This document shows, piece after piece, positions 1-8,645 of a stretch of DNA of 64,000 bases. The notes under the pieces were generated by a model, which made no database searches, was not told where the DNA came from, and saw nothing but the letters and a program-made list of their open reading frames with translations. The first letter of the stretch is position 1. The number at the start of each line of letters is the position of its first letter. The position numbers were made by a program, and so were the translations under genes. Source of the DNA: JAFAHS01 sp046728175 (GTDB lineage: Bacteria > Desulfobacterota > Binatia > Binatales > Binataceae). The stretch covers positions 1 through 64,000 of the forward strand of contig JBKPEA010000005.1 in the NCBI GenBank assembly GCA_046728175.1, written 5' to 3'.

Positions 1-1
1 C

Positions 2-247
2 AAGTGGTTACCTTGGGCGCTGGTGGAAGCGGCCTGGGTAGCAGTCAGACACGACCCCTACTTCCGCACCCACTTCGCTAGCCGCCGCGCGCACAAACCT
101 GCGCAAAGCGCGATCGTCGCCACCGCCCGCCGGCTGCTCGAAGTGGTGTGGCACGTGCTCAAAGAAGACCGCCCGTACCAGAGCCGACCACCAACCGGCT
201 CGCAACGGACGTTAAAGACTTCCTCGGCTGCCCTCGCTGCATCATAG
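2..247 (+). mobile_element. IS110-family transposase, C-terminal fragment (cut by window edge)
   Basis: The frame is open from the first bases and ends at TAG 245-247, giving about 81 residues with no start in the window. It reads VEAAWVAVRHDPYF, then a basic stretch, then AVARRLL-like and VVWHVLKEDRPY segments. This is the typical C-terminus of IS110/IS116/IS902 transposases (transposase_20 domain end: a (V/L)EAAW...DP..., A..(V/I)AxARkLL, WHxL pattern). These enzymes use a DEDD/serine chemistry and do not leave long terminal inverted repeats, so the element boundary cannot be defined here. No second IS110 part is visible downstream. Family assignment is from remembered consensus; whether the full gene is intact depends on sequence left of the window. 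Confidence 0.7.
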
Positions 248-437
248 CCGTTGGGGGCTCGCTAGCAGGATAGGGAGCCGAGGATCGAACCGTTATCATG
301 TGTTGGCGAAGGCCACGCAGAGAAGGTTGATCAAAGATCAAAGCCGCGCGCCCACGCTCCGCGCCGGGCGGGAGAAAAATGATCAGAACGTGAAAACTTA
401 CATATGGGCCTTGATCGCTCTTTCAGAGAAGGGTGTT

Positions 438-1685
438 GTGAAAAACCGCGCAAGGCTTAAAATCGTTGGATCGACTTTTCTTCCGCGTGAACCTTCGGTG
501 AGGCTCTCCGTCCCCAAAGTTACAATCCTGGATCGCTATGTCGCGTGGGAAGTCCTCGCCCCGTTCCTGATGGGCGTCGGGCTGCTGACGTTCGCGCTCG
601 TCACCGGGCGTCTGGTCAAGCTCACCGAGATGGTCGTGAACCACGGGGTCACGCTCAGCGAGGTACTTGGCCTCGTAGGCTACATTCTTCCCGCGTTTCT
701 GGAACTGACCCTGGGGATGGCGGTGCTGCTGGGCGTACTGCTCGGTTTCGGGCGGATGTCCGGCGACCAGGAAATGACCGCCGCGCGCGCCTGCGGCGTA
801 AGCCTGTATCGGGTTGCGGTGCCCGTGATGGCAGTCGCGGTGGTGGTCTATGCGATCTCGACCTGGTTCGCGCTCACGGTACGACCCTGGGCAAATCAAC
901 GCCTGGAAGATCGCCTCTACTATCTTACCCGCACCAAGGCGGCGGCCGGACTTCGCGAAAAGATTTTCAACGACGACCTGCCCGGGGTGATGATCTACGT
1001 CGATCACATTTCGGACGACGACGGCACGCTGCACGGGGTGCTAATCTCCGATTCCCGCGATCCCCACCAGCAGACCACCATTATCGGCAAAGCCGGCATG
1101 GTGCTGCCCGACGACAAGGGCGGCACGACGCTGCGACTGTTCGACGGATCGTTATATGGCACCGAAGCCAACACCGATCAGAGCCGGGTCACAAGTTTTC
1201 GCATCTACGATCTGACCTTTCGTCCAAAGGAAGCGGAGCTCGGCTCCGACCGCGACCCCGATGAACTCTCCTACCCAGCGCTTAAGGCGCGGATCGCAAA
1301 AGCGCGCGCAGCGGGCAGACCCGACCTCGAAGCGGAGACCGAGCTAGCCTCCAAGTACACCGTGCCCCTCGCGACCTTGATGTTCGCGGTGCTGGGAATC
1401 GCGTTGGGCCTCAAACCCGCGCGCGGGGGTCATTCCGAACGTTTCGGGGTCGCCGTTGGACTGTTCTTTTTCTACTACGGCCTGATGCGAGTGGGACGGA
1501 CCCTGGCCGAGCGCGGCGTGCTGAGCTCCTTTGTCGCGATGAGCATTCCGGATCTGGTGTTTATCGCGCTGGCGGTCTGGCTGTTCGTGCGCGCCGCGCA
1601 GGACAAGGGCAATCAGGGACGCGGCCCGGGCGATATCATCTGGGATCTCGTGGAGCGCTACGAACGGAGCAGGAAGGCGGCATGA
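438..1685 (+). CDS. lptF: LPS export ABC transporter permease LptF
   Basis: Inner-membrane permease of the LptB2FG complex that extracts lipopolysaccharide for transport to the outer membrane. About 415 aa: the N-terminal TILDRYVAWEV segment, transmembrane segments near residues 55-80, 100-125 and 145-165, then a periplasmic beta-jellyroll-like middle, then three C-terminal membrane segments. The loop RMSGDQEMTAARACGVS matches the conserved cytoplasmic coupling loop of YjgP/YjgQ proteins. The frame is open from GTG 300. I chose GTG 438 because AGAAGG (427-432) lies just upstream; GTG 498 is also possible because family similarity begins there. The stop overlaps the next start as ATGA (1682-1685), so it is translationally coupled to lptG. 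Confidence 0.85.
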   Translation: MKNRARLKIVGSTFLPREPSVRLSVPKVTILDRYVAWEVLAPFLMGVGLLTFALVTGRLVKLTEMVVNHGVTLSEVLGLVGYILPAFLELTLGMAVLLGVLLGFGRMSGDQEMTAARACGVSLYRVAVPVMAVAVVVYAISTWFALTVRPWANQRLEDRLYYLTRTKAAAGLREKIFNDDLPGVMIYVDHISDDDGTLHGVLISDSRDPHQQTTIIGKAGMVLPDDKGGTTLRLFDGSLYGTEANTDQSRVTSFRIYDLTFRPKEAELGSDRDPDELSYPALKARIAKARAAGRPDLEAETELASKYTVPLATLMFAVLGIALGLKPARGGHSERFGVAVGLFFFYYGLMRVGRTLAERGVLSSFVAMSIPDLVFIALAVWLFVRAAQDKGNQGRGPGDIIWDLVERYERSRKAA

Positions 1686-2782
1686 GACTGCGCCCGCGGC
1701 TTTCCCCAGTGATGGACGGTTTTCTGGCGGGCCAGTTTTTTGGTCCGTTCATGGTCTGCGTGGCCGCGTTTACCGCTGCGTATCTGCTCGGTGACATGTT
1801 CGATCGTTTCAACGATCTGATCAAATACGGCGGCCTCGGGCTGCTCGGGCTCGAGTACTTTGCGCTCAAGGTCCCGCTCATCGTGTCGCAGATACTTCCG
1901 GTCGCTTGTTTGGCCGGAGTGCTGCTCGGGTTTGCGATTCTGAATCGATCGGGCGAGGTGCTCGCCTGTCAGCAACTCGGGATCAGCCGCCTTGAGATGG
2001 CGATTCCGGTGATGTTTGTCGCGCTGCTGATCGCCGGGTTCAGCTTCGTGCTGAGCGAAACGGTGGTCCCGCGCGCAACTCGGCAGGCTAAGTACCTGTA
2101 CCACGTCGAGATGAAGAAGCGGCAGCTGCAGAGCGTTTTCGCCGACAAGCGCATCTGGATTCGGCTGCGCAGCGGATTCGCCTCGGCGGACGCGTACGAT
2201 AAGAAAAAAACCGAGCTGCAGGGTGTCACCGTCTACCACATCGGCGAAGACTACTCTGTCAAAGACATCGTCTACGCCGACCGCGCGGACTGGAACGGCC
2301 ACCAATGGGTGCCGCACGGAATCAAGGATTTTTCATTGCAACCCAACGGCAAGGTAACCGCGGCCAGCGCCGACCGGCTGCGACTGGCGCTTAAGCCCGC
2401 GGATTTTTCGATCCTGAGACTCGATCCCGATGAATTCAGCCTGTGGGAACTCGACGACTATATCACCAGCTTGAAGCGTAAAGGCCTCGACCCTGGCGGT
2501 TACATTGTCGACCGCGATCTCAAGTATGCGACGCCGGTTTCCTGTCTGATCATGGTCGCGTTAGGGATGGCGCTTAGCCTTGATCCCCTGCCCCGGCATC
2601 TGAGCCTCGGGCGTAGCTTTGGTTTGGCGATCGCGATTGGGTTCGGTTACTGGCTCGCGTTCGGCATCACTTCATCATTTGGACGCTCGGGCCTGATGTC
2701 AGCGGGGTGGGCCGCGTGGCTTCCCAACATCGTATTCGCGCTCATTGCACTGTCCATCTTTCTGTTCGGCGAAGAGCGCTAG
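1682..2782 (+). CDS. lptG: LPS export ABC transporter permease LptG
   Basis: Second permease of the LptB2FG lipopolysaccharide exporter, 366 aa. It has the family plan: DRYV-equivalent N-terminus (LSPVMDGFLAGQF), three membrane segments before residue about 125, a soluble periplasmic domain (about 130-270) and three C-terminal membrane segments. The coupling loop AILNRSGEVLACQQLGIS corresponds to the LptF loop in the preceding gene. ATG 1682 overlaps the lptF stop by four bases. The LptF versus LptG naming rests mainly on gene order and loop wording. The ATPase lptB and periplasmic lptA/lptC are not in the window. Confidence 0.85.
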   Translation: MRLRPRLSPVMDGFLAGQFFGPFMVCVAAFTAAYLLGDMFDRFNDLIKYGGLGLLGLEYFALKVPLIVSQILPVACLAGVLLGFAILNRSGEVLACQQLGISRLEMAIPVMFVALLIAGFSFVLSETVVPRATRQAKYLYHVEMKKRQLQSVFADKRIWIRLRSGFASADAYDKKKTELQGVTVYHIGEDYSVKDIVYADRADWNGHQWVPHGIKDFSLQPNGKVTAASADRLRLALKPADFSILRLDPDEFSLWELDDYITSLKRKGLDPGGYIVDRDLKYATPVSCLIMVALGMALSLDPLPRHLSLGRSFGLAIAIGFGYWLAFGITSSFGRSGLMSAGWAAWLPNIVFALIALSIFLFGEER

Positions 2783-2828
2783 TTCAACCCGACTTGCCGC
2801 ACTGACCGGCGCCTTCTACGATCGTGTC

Positions 2829-3878
2829 GTGCATGCCCTCGAAGCCATCGTGCGGCCCGCGATCTCACCGTGGGACTTGCTTGGCCTTGAACTTCATCTG
2901 CTGGAGGCAGTTGCCGTACGCCGCACCAAGCCGCTTCTGGTCGTCTACGCGACGACGGGATGTGCGGTGTCGATCGGCCGCTATCATCTCTACGCAGGCG
3001 CGCCCGAACACGACGGCGTGGTCGCGATCCGTCGGCTCACGGGGGGACGCGCGGTGGGTGCGGGTGACGGATGGCTGGGGCTGGCGCTGGTGTTGCCGAA
3101 GTGGGGTTCGCTGCTGCCTAAGCGCGACGCCAACTTGAAACCGGAGCAGGTCATGAACCGCTACGCGCGCGGACTGCTCGCGGGCCTCCGCTCCCTCGGA
3201 CTTGAATGCTTCTATCCAGGACGCGACGCGATCACTATTGACCGGCGCGAGGTCGCGATGTGCACCTTCGAGACCGACTCCTCCGGCGCCCTCCTGTTCG
3301 AGGCATCGATAGCCGTGAAGCGCGGGATGGAGGACCTGAGCCGCGACCTCGACCGCCTCGACCCCGGCGGCACGGTGCCATCGATCGTGCACAGCCGCGA
3401 AACCTCATCCACGCTCGAGCGCGAACTGCGACGCGAGATTGGATGGGCTGAAGTCGCGGACGCCATGGTGGGTGGTTACCGGGAAGCCCTCGGAGACGTC
3501 CGCGAGCGCGAACTTGCTCACGAAGAGATTGGGCATGCGGTCGAGGGCGGCAAAGCGTTACAATCAATTCACTGGTTGCGCCGCATCGCGGACCCATGCG
3601 AATACAACCGGTCGGGTCGCATAACGGCCCAACTCGGACAAATCGAAGCGTGGCTCGGAGTGTCGGCGGATAATCGGATCGAGCGTTTGATGCTCAGTGG
3701 CGATCTTATCGGGAACTCTTCCGGGATTGCGGCTTTCGAGGCCGCGCTCGAAGGTCAGACTCAGGACCTGATCGCGGTGTCCAACTCGGCCGCGAAGATA
3801 TTCTCCGCCGATCGGAACTTCATTCTTGGCCTCGGTGAGCTTTCCAACCTCGTCCGGCTGGTCGTCGAGGCGCGATGA
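2829..3878 (+). CDS. lipoate-protein ligase A-like protein (BPL/LplA/LipB fold), catalytic Lys apparently lost
   Basis: 349 aa from GTG 2829; the frame is open from ATG 2745, which would overlap lptG by 38 bases. The LplA/LipB-type cofactor transferase domain is shown by TGCAVSIGRYH and the signature RRLTGGRAVGAGDG, equivalent to RRxSGGGAV. In the region where lipoate ligases carry the acyl-accepting lysine (gRKIaG), this protein reads DRREVAMC, so the lysine position is Glu or Val. A C-terminal accessory domain follows (residues about 230-349). LplA homologues attach lipoate or octanoate to E2 and GcvH lipoyl domains; the altered active-site segment makes ordinary ligase activity uncertain. 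It is followed by an ATGA overlap with the HEAT-repeat gene, suggesting one operon. Confidence 0.65.
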   Translation: MHALEAIVRPAISPWDLLGLELHLLEAVAVRRTKPLLVVYATTGCAVSIGRYHLYAGAPEHDGVVAIRRLTGGRAVGAGDGWLGLALVLPKWGSLLPKRDANLKPEQVMNRYARGLLAGLRSLGLECFYPGRDAITIDRREVAMCTFETDSSGALLFEASIAVKRGMEDLSRDLDRLDPGGTVPSIVHSRETSSTLERELRREIGWAEVADAMVGGYREALGDVRERELAHEEIGHAVEGGKALQSIHWLRRIADPCEYNRSGRITAQLGQIEAWLGVSADNRIERLMLSGDLIGNSSGIAAFEAALEGQTQDLIAVSNSAAKIFSADRNFILGLGELSNLVRLVVEAR

Positions 3879-4696
3879 ACCCCGATGCGCACAACGACGG
3901 GTTGGTAGCGGCTTTGCATTCGGCGGTGATCGAGGAGCGCGTGGCTGCGCTCGTAGCTATCATCGAAAATCCCGGGCAGCGGTTGGGCGCGGAAAGCGTG
4001 GCAGCGATTGCGGGCTGCCTCGGCGCGGACAGCAAGACCGTGCGGCGCCGCGCGGCCGACGCGCTGGCGGCGGTCGCGCGGCGCGATCCTGCAATCGTCG
4101 CGGCGATTCGCCCTGGCCTCACCAGCGCCAATCACCGCATCCGATTCGGCGCCGCATACGCACTCGGAGCGGTCGGCGACGAGGCCCTGACCCTCGACAC
4201 GGCAGCCGCACTGAGCGAGGCGCTGGGAAGTTCGGACGGAGATTTGCGCTGGGCCGCAGCGGAACTGATGGTTCGGCTGGGCCGAGCACATCCGCAGGAA
4301 ATTCGCGCGGAATTGCTCGCCCTCGTGAGCAGCGCCAACCCCGCGGCACGCAAGATGGCGCTCTATTGCCTGCGCGACCTGGGTGTCCGGGGCGCCGGGG
4401 TTCTTCAAGCCGCGGCGGCCGCCCTGCGTGATCTCGATGCGCACGTGCGACTGGCGGCGCTCGCACTGCTGTCGGGATCGTTTGCCGACGATGACACGGC
4501 CGCCCAACTAATGCTCGAGCGGCTTAAGTCGGATCGCGAGGTGGGGGTCCGCCGCGCTGCCGCGGTCGCGTTGGGCAACCTCCCGCCGGGCAGCGCGGTG
4601 GCGATCGAGGCGTTACGGCGCGTCGCGTCGCAAGCTCTCGACAGATCGCTTGAACGAGCGGCGCGCGCGTCGCTGGAACGCCTGACCAGGAGTTGA
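3875..4696 (+). CDS. HEAT-repeat domain protein
   Basis: 273 aa, alanine- and leucine-rich, built from about seven repeated helix pairs of the type VRRRAADALAAVA, IRFGAAYALGAVG, LRWAAAELMVRLG, ARKMALYCLRDLG, VRLAALALLSG and VRRAAAVALGNLP. This is the PBS-lyase/HEAT_2 repeat pattern, forming a curved protein-interaction solenoid. There is no signal peptide or membrane segment, so it should be cytoplasmic. The start at ATG 3875 overlaps the preceding lipoate-ligase-like stop (ATGA), so the two are probably translated together and may interact; the partner and role are unknown. Confidence 0.8.
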   Translation: MNPDAHNDGLVAALHSAVIEERVAALVAIIENPGQRLGAESVAAIAGCLGADSKTVRRRAADALAAVARRDPAIVAAIRPGLTSANHRIRFGAAYALGAVGDEALTLDTAAALSEALGSSDGDLRWAAAELMVRLGRAHPQEIRAELLALVSSANPAARKMALYCLRDLGVRGAGVLQAAAAALRDLDAHVRLAALALLSGSFADDDTAAQLMLERLKSDREVGVRRAAAVALGNLPPGSAVAIEALRRVASQALDRSLERAARASLERLTRS

Positions 4697-4700
4697 CCAG

Positions 4701-5183
4701 ATGGTTGCGAATTCGGCAGAACAATTGACGCACCCTTCGGTACGGGAATTCCTGATCGCGGAGCGAGTAGCCAGGCTGGCGACCGCCGACAAATCGGGCG
4801 CCCCTCACGTTATCCCGATCTGCTTCTGGTTCGACGGTGAGCGCGTGTACTTCGCGATCGATGAAAAGCCCAAGCGCGCCCGCGGCCTCGCGCTTAAGCG
4901 CATGCGCAACATCGCCGAGAATCCACACGTGGCGCTCGTTATCGATCACTATGAAGACGACTGGGCCCAGCTTGCCTACGTGATGATCCGGGGTACGGCG
5001 ACAATCGTCGATGACAACGAGGAGTACCTGTTGGTGTTGCGGAACCTGCGCGACAAGTATCGGCCCTATCGAACCATGCAGCTAAGCCGGGACCGCAACC
5101 CGCTGGTGCGTATCAACCCCGAGCGCGTAAACCTCTGGGGCCAGAGGTTCAGCGATTCGGGTGGCACTGGCTTGAATTCATGA
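4701..5183 (+). CDS. PPOX-class probable F420-dependent oxidoreductase (TIGR03668-like)
   Basis: 160 aa split-barrel flavin-binding fold of the pyridoxamine 5'-phosphate oxidase superfamily. Diagnostic stretches: REFLIAERVARLATADKSG, PHVIPICFWFDGERVYFAID, KPKRARGLALKRMRNI and ENPHVALVIDHYEDDW, followed by VMIRGTATIV. The wording matches the Rv0121-type family (TIGR03668), members of which are thought to use coenzyme F420. The exact substrate is unknown. ATG 4701 lies four bases after the HEAT-repeat stop; TGA 5181-5183 overlaps the next ATG. Presence of F420 chemistry is consistent with the broken LLM-type F420 enzyme near 58 kb. Confidence 0.8.
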   Translation: MVANSAEQLTHPSVREFLIAERVARLATADKSGAPHVIPICFWFDGERVYFAIDEKPKRARGLALKRMRNIAENPHVALVIDHYEDDWAQLAYVMIRGTATIVDDNEEYLLVLRNLRDKYRPYRTMQLSRDRNPLVRINPERVNLWGQRFSDSGGTGLNS

Positions 5184-6379
5184 CCCGCCGAACTGCGAGC
5201 GTTCAGGACGCGCTCCGGCAGGCTGGACTCGACGGTTGGCTGTTTTACGACTTTCGCTTGAGCGATCCGATCGCGTATCGGGTGCTCGAGCTTTCGGAGC
5301 ATGGTGCGACCACGCGTCGCTGGTTTTGCTTGGTACCCTCGCGGGGTCCGGTGCGGACCCTGGTCTCGGCGGTTGAGGCGCATCGTCTCGATGCACTCGG
5401 AGCCGAGCCCATAGTCTACCGTTCGTATGCCGAGATGGTGGCCGGACTTCGTTCGATCCTCGTATCGGCGCATCGAATTGCGATGAACTACTCGCCCCAG
5501 GCCGCGATTCCTTACGTTTCGCGCGTGGACGCGGGCACGCTGGAGTTGGTCCGGTCGACCGGCGTGGAGGTCGTTTCATCCGCCGACCTCGTACAACGCT
5601 TCGAGGCACGGCTGACGGCGGCACAGCTCGCGGGTCATCGCCGGGCCGGAGCGGCACTGGGCCACGTCGTCGACGAGACCTTCGCCGAAATCGCTCGACG
5701 GGTGCGCGCTGGAGGCGCTCCGACTGAGTATGAGATCCAGCAATTCGTGATGTCACGAATCGCCGCATCCGGAATGACCACCGCCGAGCCACCAATCGTC
5801 GCAGTGAACGAGCACAGTGCCGATCCTCATTTCGGGCCCACGCCTGATAAGGCAAGCCGCATTCGACACCGAGACTTCGTATTGATCGACCTGTGGGCCA
5901 AGGAACCGGGTCCGGATAGCGCCTATGCCGATATCACCTGGACGGGGTTCGTGGGCGAGGCAGTCCCGGCAGAACACGCACGGGTTTTTGAAATCGTCGC
6001 CCGGGCACGCGACGCCGCGGTCCAGCTGGTAAAGCGGCGGGTCGATGATGGTGCCACGATTCGTGGCCACGAGGCGGACCGCGCCGCCCGCACCGTGATC
6101 GAGCATGCGGGCTACGGTGAGGCTTTCGTACACCGAACGGGCCATTCGATTGGGCGGGAGGTACACGGCATGGGTGCGAATCTGGATTCCCTGGAGACGC
6201 AGGACCATCGCGCCCTGATCGAAGGAACCTGCTTTTCGGTAGAACCGGGCATCTACCTCCCCGGCCGCTTCGGGGTGCGCAGCGAGCTGGACATGACGAT
6301 TGAGAAGGGCCGCGCCGAGGTGAGCGCCCCGCAACCGCAGCGCGAGATAGTCCCTATCCTCGCACGCTACCACACGTGA
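5180..6379 (+). CDS. M24-family metallopeptidase (Xaa-Pro aminopeptidase-like)
   Basis: 399 aa with a creatinase-type N-terminal domain (about 1-150) and a pita-bread catalytic domain (about 155-390). Metal ligands can be placed: Asp in VLIDLWAKE, Asp in YADITWTG, His in RTGHSIGREVHG, Glu in FSVEPGIYLPG and a terminal acidic residue in RSELDMTIEKG. These enzymes remove an N-terminal residue preceding proline, or act on related non-peptide bonds. There is no signal peptide. The start overlaps the PPOX gene by ATGA, which places it in the same operon. Exact substrate cannot be told from sequence. Confidence 0.85.
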   Translation: MTRRTASVQDALRQAGLDGWLFYDFRLSDPIAYRVLELSEHGATTRRWFCLVPSRGPVRTLVSAVEAHRLDALGAEPIVYRSYAEMVAGLRSILVSAHRIAMNYSPQAAIPYVSRVDAGTLELVRSTGVEVVSSADLVQRFEARLTAAQLAGHRRAGAALGHVVDETFAEIARRVRAGGAPTEYEIQQFVMSRIAASGMTTAEPPIVAVNEHSADPHFGPTPDKASRIRHRDFVLIDLWAKEPGPDSAYADITWTGFVGEAVPAEHARVFEIVARARDAAVQLVKRRVDDGATIRGHEADRAARTVIEHAGYGEAFVHRTGHSIGREVHGMGANLDSLETQDHRALIEGTCFSVEPGIYLPGRFGVRSELDMTIEKGRAEVSAPQPQREIVPILARYHT

Positions 6380-6569
6380 GCCGCGGTTGGTCCTCCCTGC
6401 AACCTCCGAAGGCTACAACCTTGGCTGCCCGGCCCACGGACCGCATCCAGAATCCCAGGGAAGCTGCGGTCGCGACGTCCGCCCGTGGCGTCCAGAGCAT
6501 CCAGCATCGGAGCTTCGGTTGGACACCCGCACCGCCGTTTTCCGGGCCGCTTCTGATAGAAGGGAGAGC

Positions 6570-7040
6570 GTGATTCGCGCGCTGGTCTTCGCTGAGGATG
6601 CGATTTTTTCCCGACCTGGAGGCCTCCGTGCGGGCGCTGAAGACTTCATTCGCGCCTGCGCGAAGCGGTTTCCGCTGCTGCTTACCGCCCATGGCAGCTA
6701 TGCCGACAACCGCAACGCATTGGCCGCCCTCGGACTGGCGCCGCTTTTTCTGGACATTCTGAGCGAGGCCGAAGTGGAGCAGCGCCAACCAGCACCGGAT
6801 CTCCTCATCGCAGCGCTGGGCCGGATTGGATTTTTGCTGCGTGATCGGAATCCACTCGAGCCAGCCGAATGCCTGGTTGTGGAATGTTCTCCGGCCGGCA
6901 TCAAGGCCGCGCGTCGCGCGCACATGCGATGCCTCGCGATAGCGCATTCGGTGCCGGCAGCGGCCCTGACATCGGCCGACTTTGTGCGCGACTCATTCGT
7001 CGCCCTCGACCTGGATGAAATCCTTCGCGGCTGTGCGTGA
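6570..7040 (+). CDS. HAD-like pseudoenzyme (catalytic residues and cap missing)
   Basis: 156 aa from GTG 6570, chosen because AGAAGGGAG (6559-6567) sits immediately upstream; the frame is open further left to 6387. The chain follows a beta-phosphoglucomutase-like HAD core: IRALVFAEDAIF (motif I), LLLTAHGS (motif II), RQPAPDLLIAAL (motif III) and LVVECSPAGIKAARRAHMRC (motif IV). The motif I nucleophile Asp is Ala (FAEDA for FDxDG), motif III Lys is Gln, and motif IV ED is EC. There is no room for a cap domain between motifs I and II. It is therefore probably not a phosphatase. Its stop overlaps the start of the DUF72 gene. Confidence 0.65.
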   Translation: MIRALVFAEDAIFSRPGGLRAGAEDFIRACAKRFPLLLTAHGSYADNRNALAALGLAPLFLDILSEAEVEQRQPAPDLLIAALGRIGFLLRDRNPLEPAECLVVECSPAGIKAARRAHMRCLAIAHSVPAAALTSADFVRDSFVALDLDEILRGCA

Positions 7041-7957
7041 TGAAACCGAGCGCAATCGGATCGGCGCCGCAATATCTCATCGGGACCGCATCATGGACGG
7101 ACCCGACGCTGGTCAAGTCGGACACTTTTTATCCGGCATCGCTGCGCACCGCGGAGCAGCGACTGCGCTTCTATGCGAGTCAATTCAATGCGGTTGAGGT
7201 CGATGCGAGCTACTACACGCTGCTGTCGGAAAAGAATTCGCAGCTCTGGGCCGAGCGCACCCCGCCCGGTTTCATCTTTGACGTCAAGGCCTTTGCCTTG
7301 CTGACGCAGCACGCCGCGGAGGTGGCGCGCCTGCCGCTCAACCTGAAGGCGATGCTCTCGAAGCAAGAACGCGCCGAGCGTCGCCTCGAGCGCCCGTCCA
7401 AACAGGTGCTCGAAACCGCGTTTCAGATGTTCCACGGCTCGCTGACGCCGCTGCGCGCTGCGGGCAAACTTGGGATGCTGGTGTTCCAGTTTCCGCCCTA
7501 CTTCACCTGCCGGCCTTCGAATTTTGCATACCTCGAAAGCTTGCGGACGCGCCTCCCGGGCGATTCAATCGCGATAGAATTTCGCCATGCGAGCTGGGTC
7601 GTGGAAGGTCGCCAACGGCGCGAGAGCCTTGACTTCCTGCGCAGCAACGGCCTCTGCTACGTTTCGGTCGATGAGCCGCAATTGCCCGGCACGGTGCCGT
7701 CATTCCTTGAGACTACCGCCCCCGAGGCTTACATTCGCTTTCACGGCCGTAATCGGGAAGCCTGGCACGCGCGCCACCTCACGGTCGCCGAGCGCTACAA
7801 ATATCTGTACTCGGAGCGGGAACTGGCCGAGTGGGCAGAGCGGATCCGCAGTCTCGGCGGAATTTCGAGAGCGCACCTGATCTTCAACAACTGCTATCGC
7901 AATTTCGGAGTCATGAACGCGACCACCATGCGGGCGATACTAGAGCGGAGCGGGTGA
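7037..7957 (+). CDS. DUF72 domain-containing protein
   Basis: 306 aa. Recognised by YLIGTASWTDPTL near the N-terminus, FYASQFNAVEVDASYY, LGMLVFQFPPYF, IAIEFRHASW, YIRFHGRNREAW and FNNCYRNFGVMNA, all standard DUF72 (YecE) landmarks of a TIM-barrel-like fold. The biochemical function of DUF72 is not established. The start is GTG 7037 or ATG 7040; both overlap the end of the HAD-like gene. Its stop TGA overlaps the next ATG (7955-7959, TGATG). A second, diverged DUF72 gene lies at 55914-56684. Confidence 0.85.
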   Translation: MMKPSAIGSAPQYLIGTASWTDPTLVKSDTFYPASLRTAEQRLRFYASQFNAVEVDASYYTLLSEKNSQLWAERTPPGFIFDVKAFALLTQHAAEVARLPLNLKAMLSKQERAERRLERPSKQVLETAFQMFHGSLTPLRAAGKLGMLVFQFPPYFTCRPSNFAYLESLRTRLPGDSIAIEFRHASWVVEGRQRRESLDFLRSNGLCYVSVDEPQLPGTVPSFLETTAPEAYIRFHGRNREAWHARHLTVAERYKYLYSERELAEWAERIRSLGGISRAHLIFNNCYRNFGVMNATTMRAILERSG

Positions 7958-8622
7958 TGGCCGCGAAACTCTACCAGTTTCTGACCAGCCCTTTTTGCGC
8001 CAAGGTCCGCAAGCTTCTCGATTTCAAAGACGTCGACTACGAGATCGTGGAAGTCGACTACCTGGAACGCAAAGAACTCCTGATCGCATCCGGCCAACTG
8101 ATGGTTCCGGTGCTTGCCCTGGCCAGTGGCGAAACCATCGTGGATTCGGAGCGAATTGTGCGGCGCCTCGAGGAGCTCTATCCGGAGCCCACGGTTTTGC
8201 CGCCGAGCTGGAGCGGGATGCATCAGGTGCTGGCCGACTACATCGACACGCAGCTGGAAGACGCGCTGTTCGGAGCCTCGATCTCGGAAAAGCTCGCATT
8301 TTTCCGGCGCCAAGGACGGGATCGCGAGGCGCTGTGGCGCATGGTGCGGGACCGAAAATACGGCGACGGATTCGTGGATCGAATGATCACCGAACACAAT
8401 GCGCAGCAGAGCCGCGCACGACAGGCGCTGCTCCCCTTCGAACAGGCGTTGTCGGAGCGCGCCTTTCTGCTCGGCCGGATCGGTCTGGCCGATTTTGCGC
8501 TCTACGGACAGCTCTACAGTCTGGCTTTCACGGGCGAGCTGAAGATCTCCGCGGAGCTGCGCAATCTGCGCATGTTCTTTGGCCGGATGGATCGGATCTC
8601 ATCGGCACCTGAAGCCGCCTGA
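7957..8622 (+). CDS. glutathione S-transferase family protein
   Basis: 221 aa from ATG 7957, overlapping the DUF72 stop. The N-terminal thioredoxin-like domain reads KLYQFLTSPFCAKVRKLLDF, with a Ser-Pro-Phe-Cys motif at the position of the glutathione-activating residue, then MVPVLAL and ETIVDSERIVRRLEELYP, the usual cis-Pro and Ser-binding positions. Residues about 90-215 form the all-helical C-terminal domain. Soluble. Members conjugate or transfer via glutathione or act as thiol reductases; the substrate is not predictable. It is the last gene of the + strand run starting at lptF. Confidence 0.8.
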   Translation: MAAKLYQFLTSPFCAKVRKLLDFKDVDYEIVEVDYLERKELLIASGQLMVPVLALASGETIVDSERIVRRLEELYPEPTVLPPSWSGMHQVLADYIDTQLEDALFGASISEKLAFFRRQGRDREALWRMVRDRKYGDGFVDRMITEHNAQQSRARQALLPFEQALSERAFLLGRIGLADFALYGQLYSLAFTGELKISAELRNLRMFFGRMDRISSAPEAA

Positions 8623-8645
8623 CCGCCCGCAACGATCGCGGTCGG

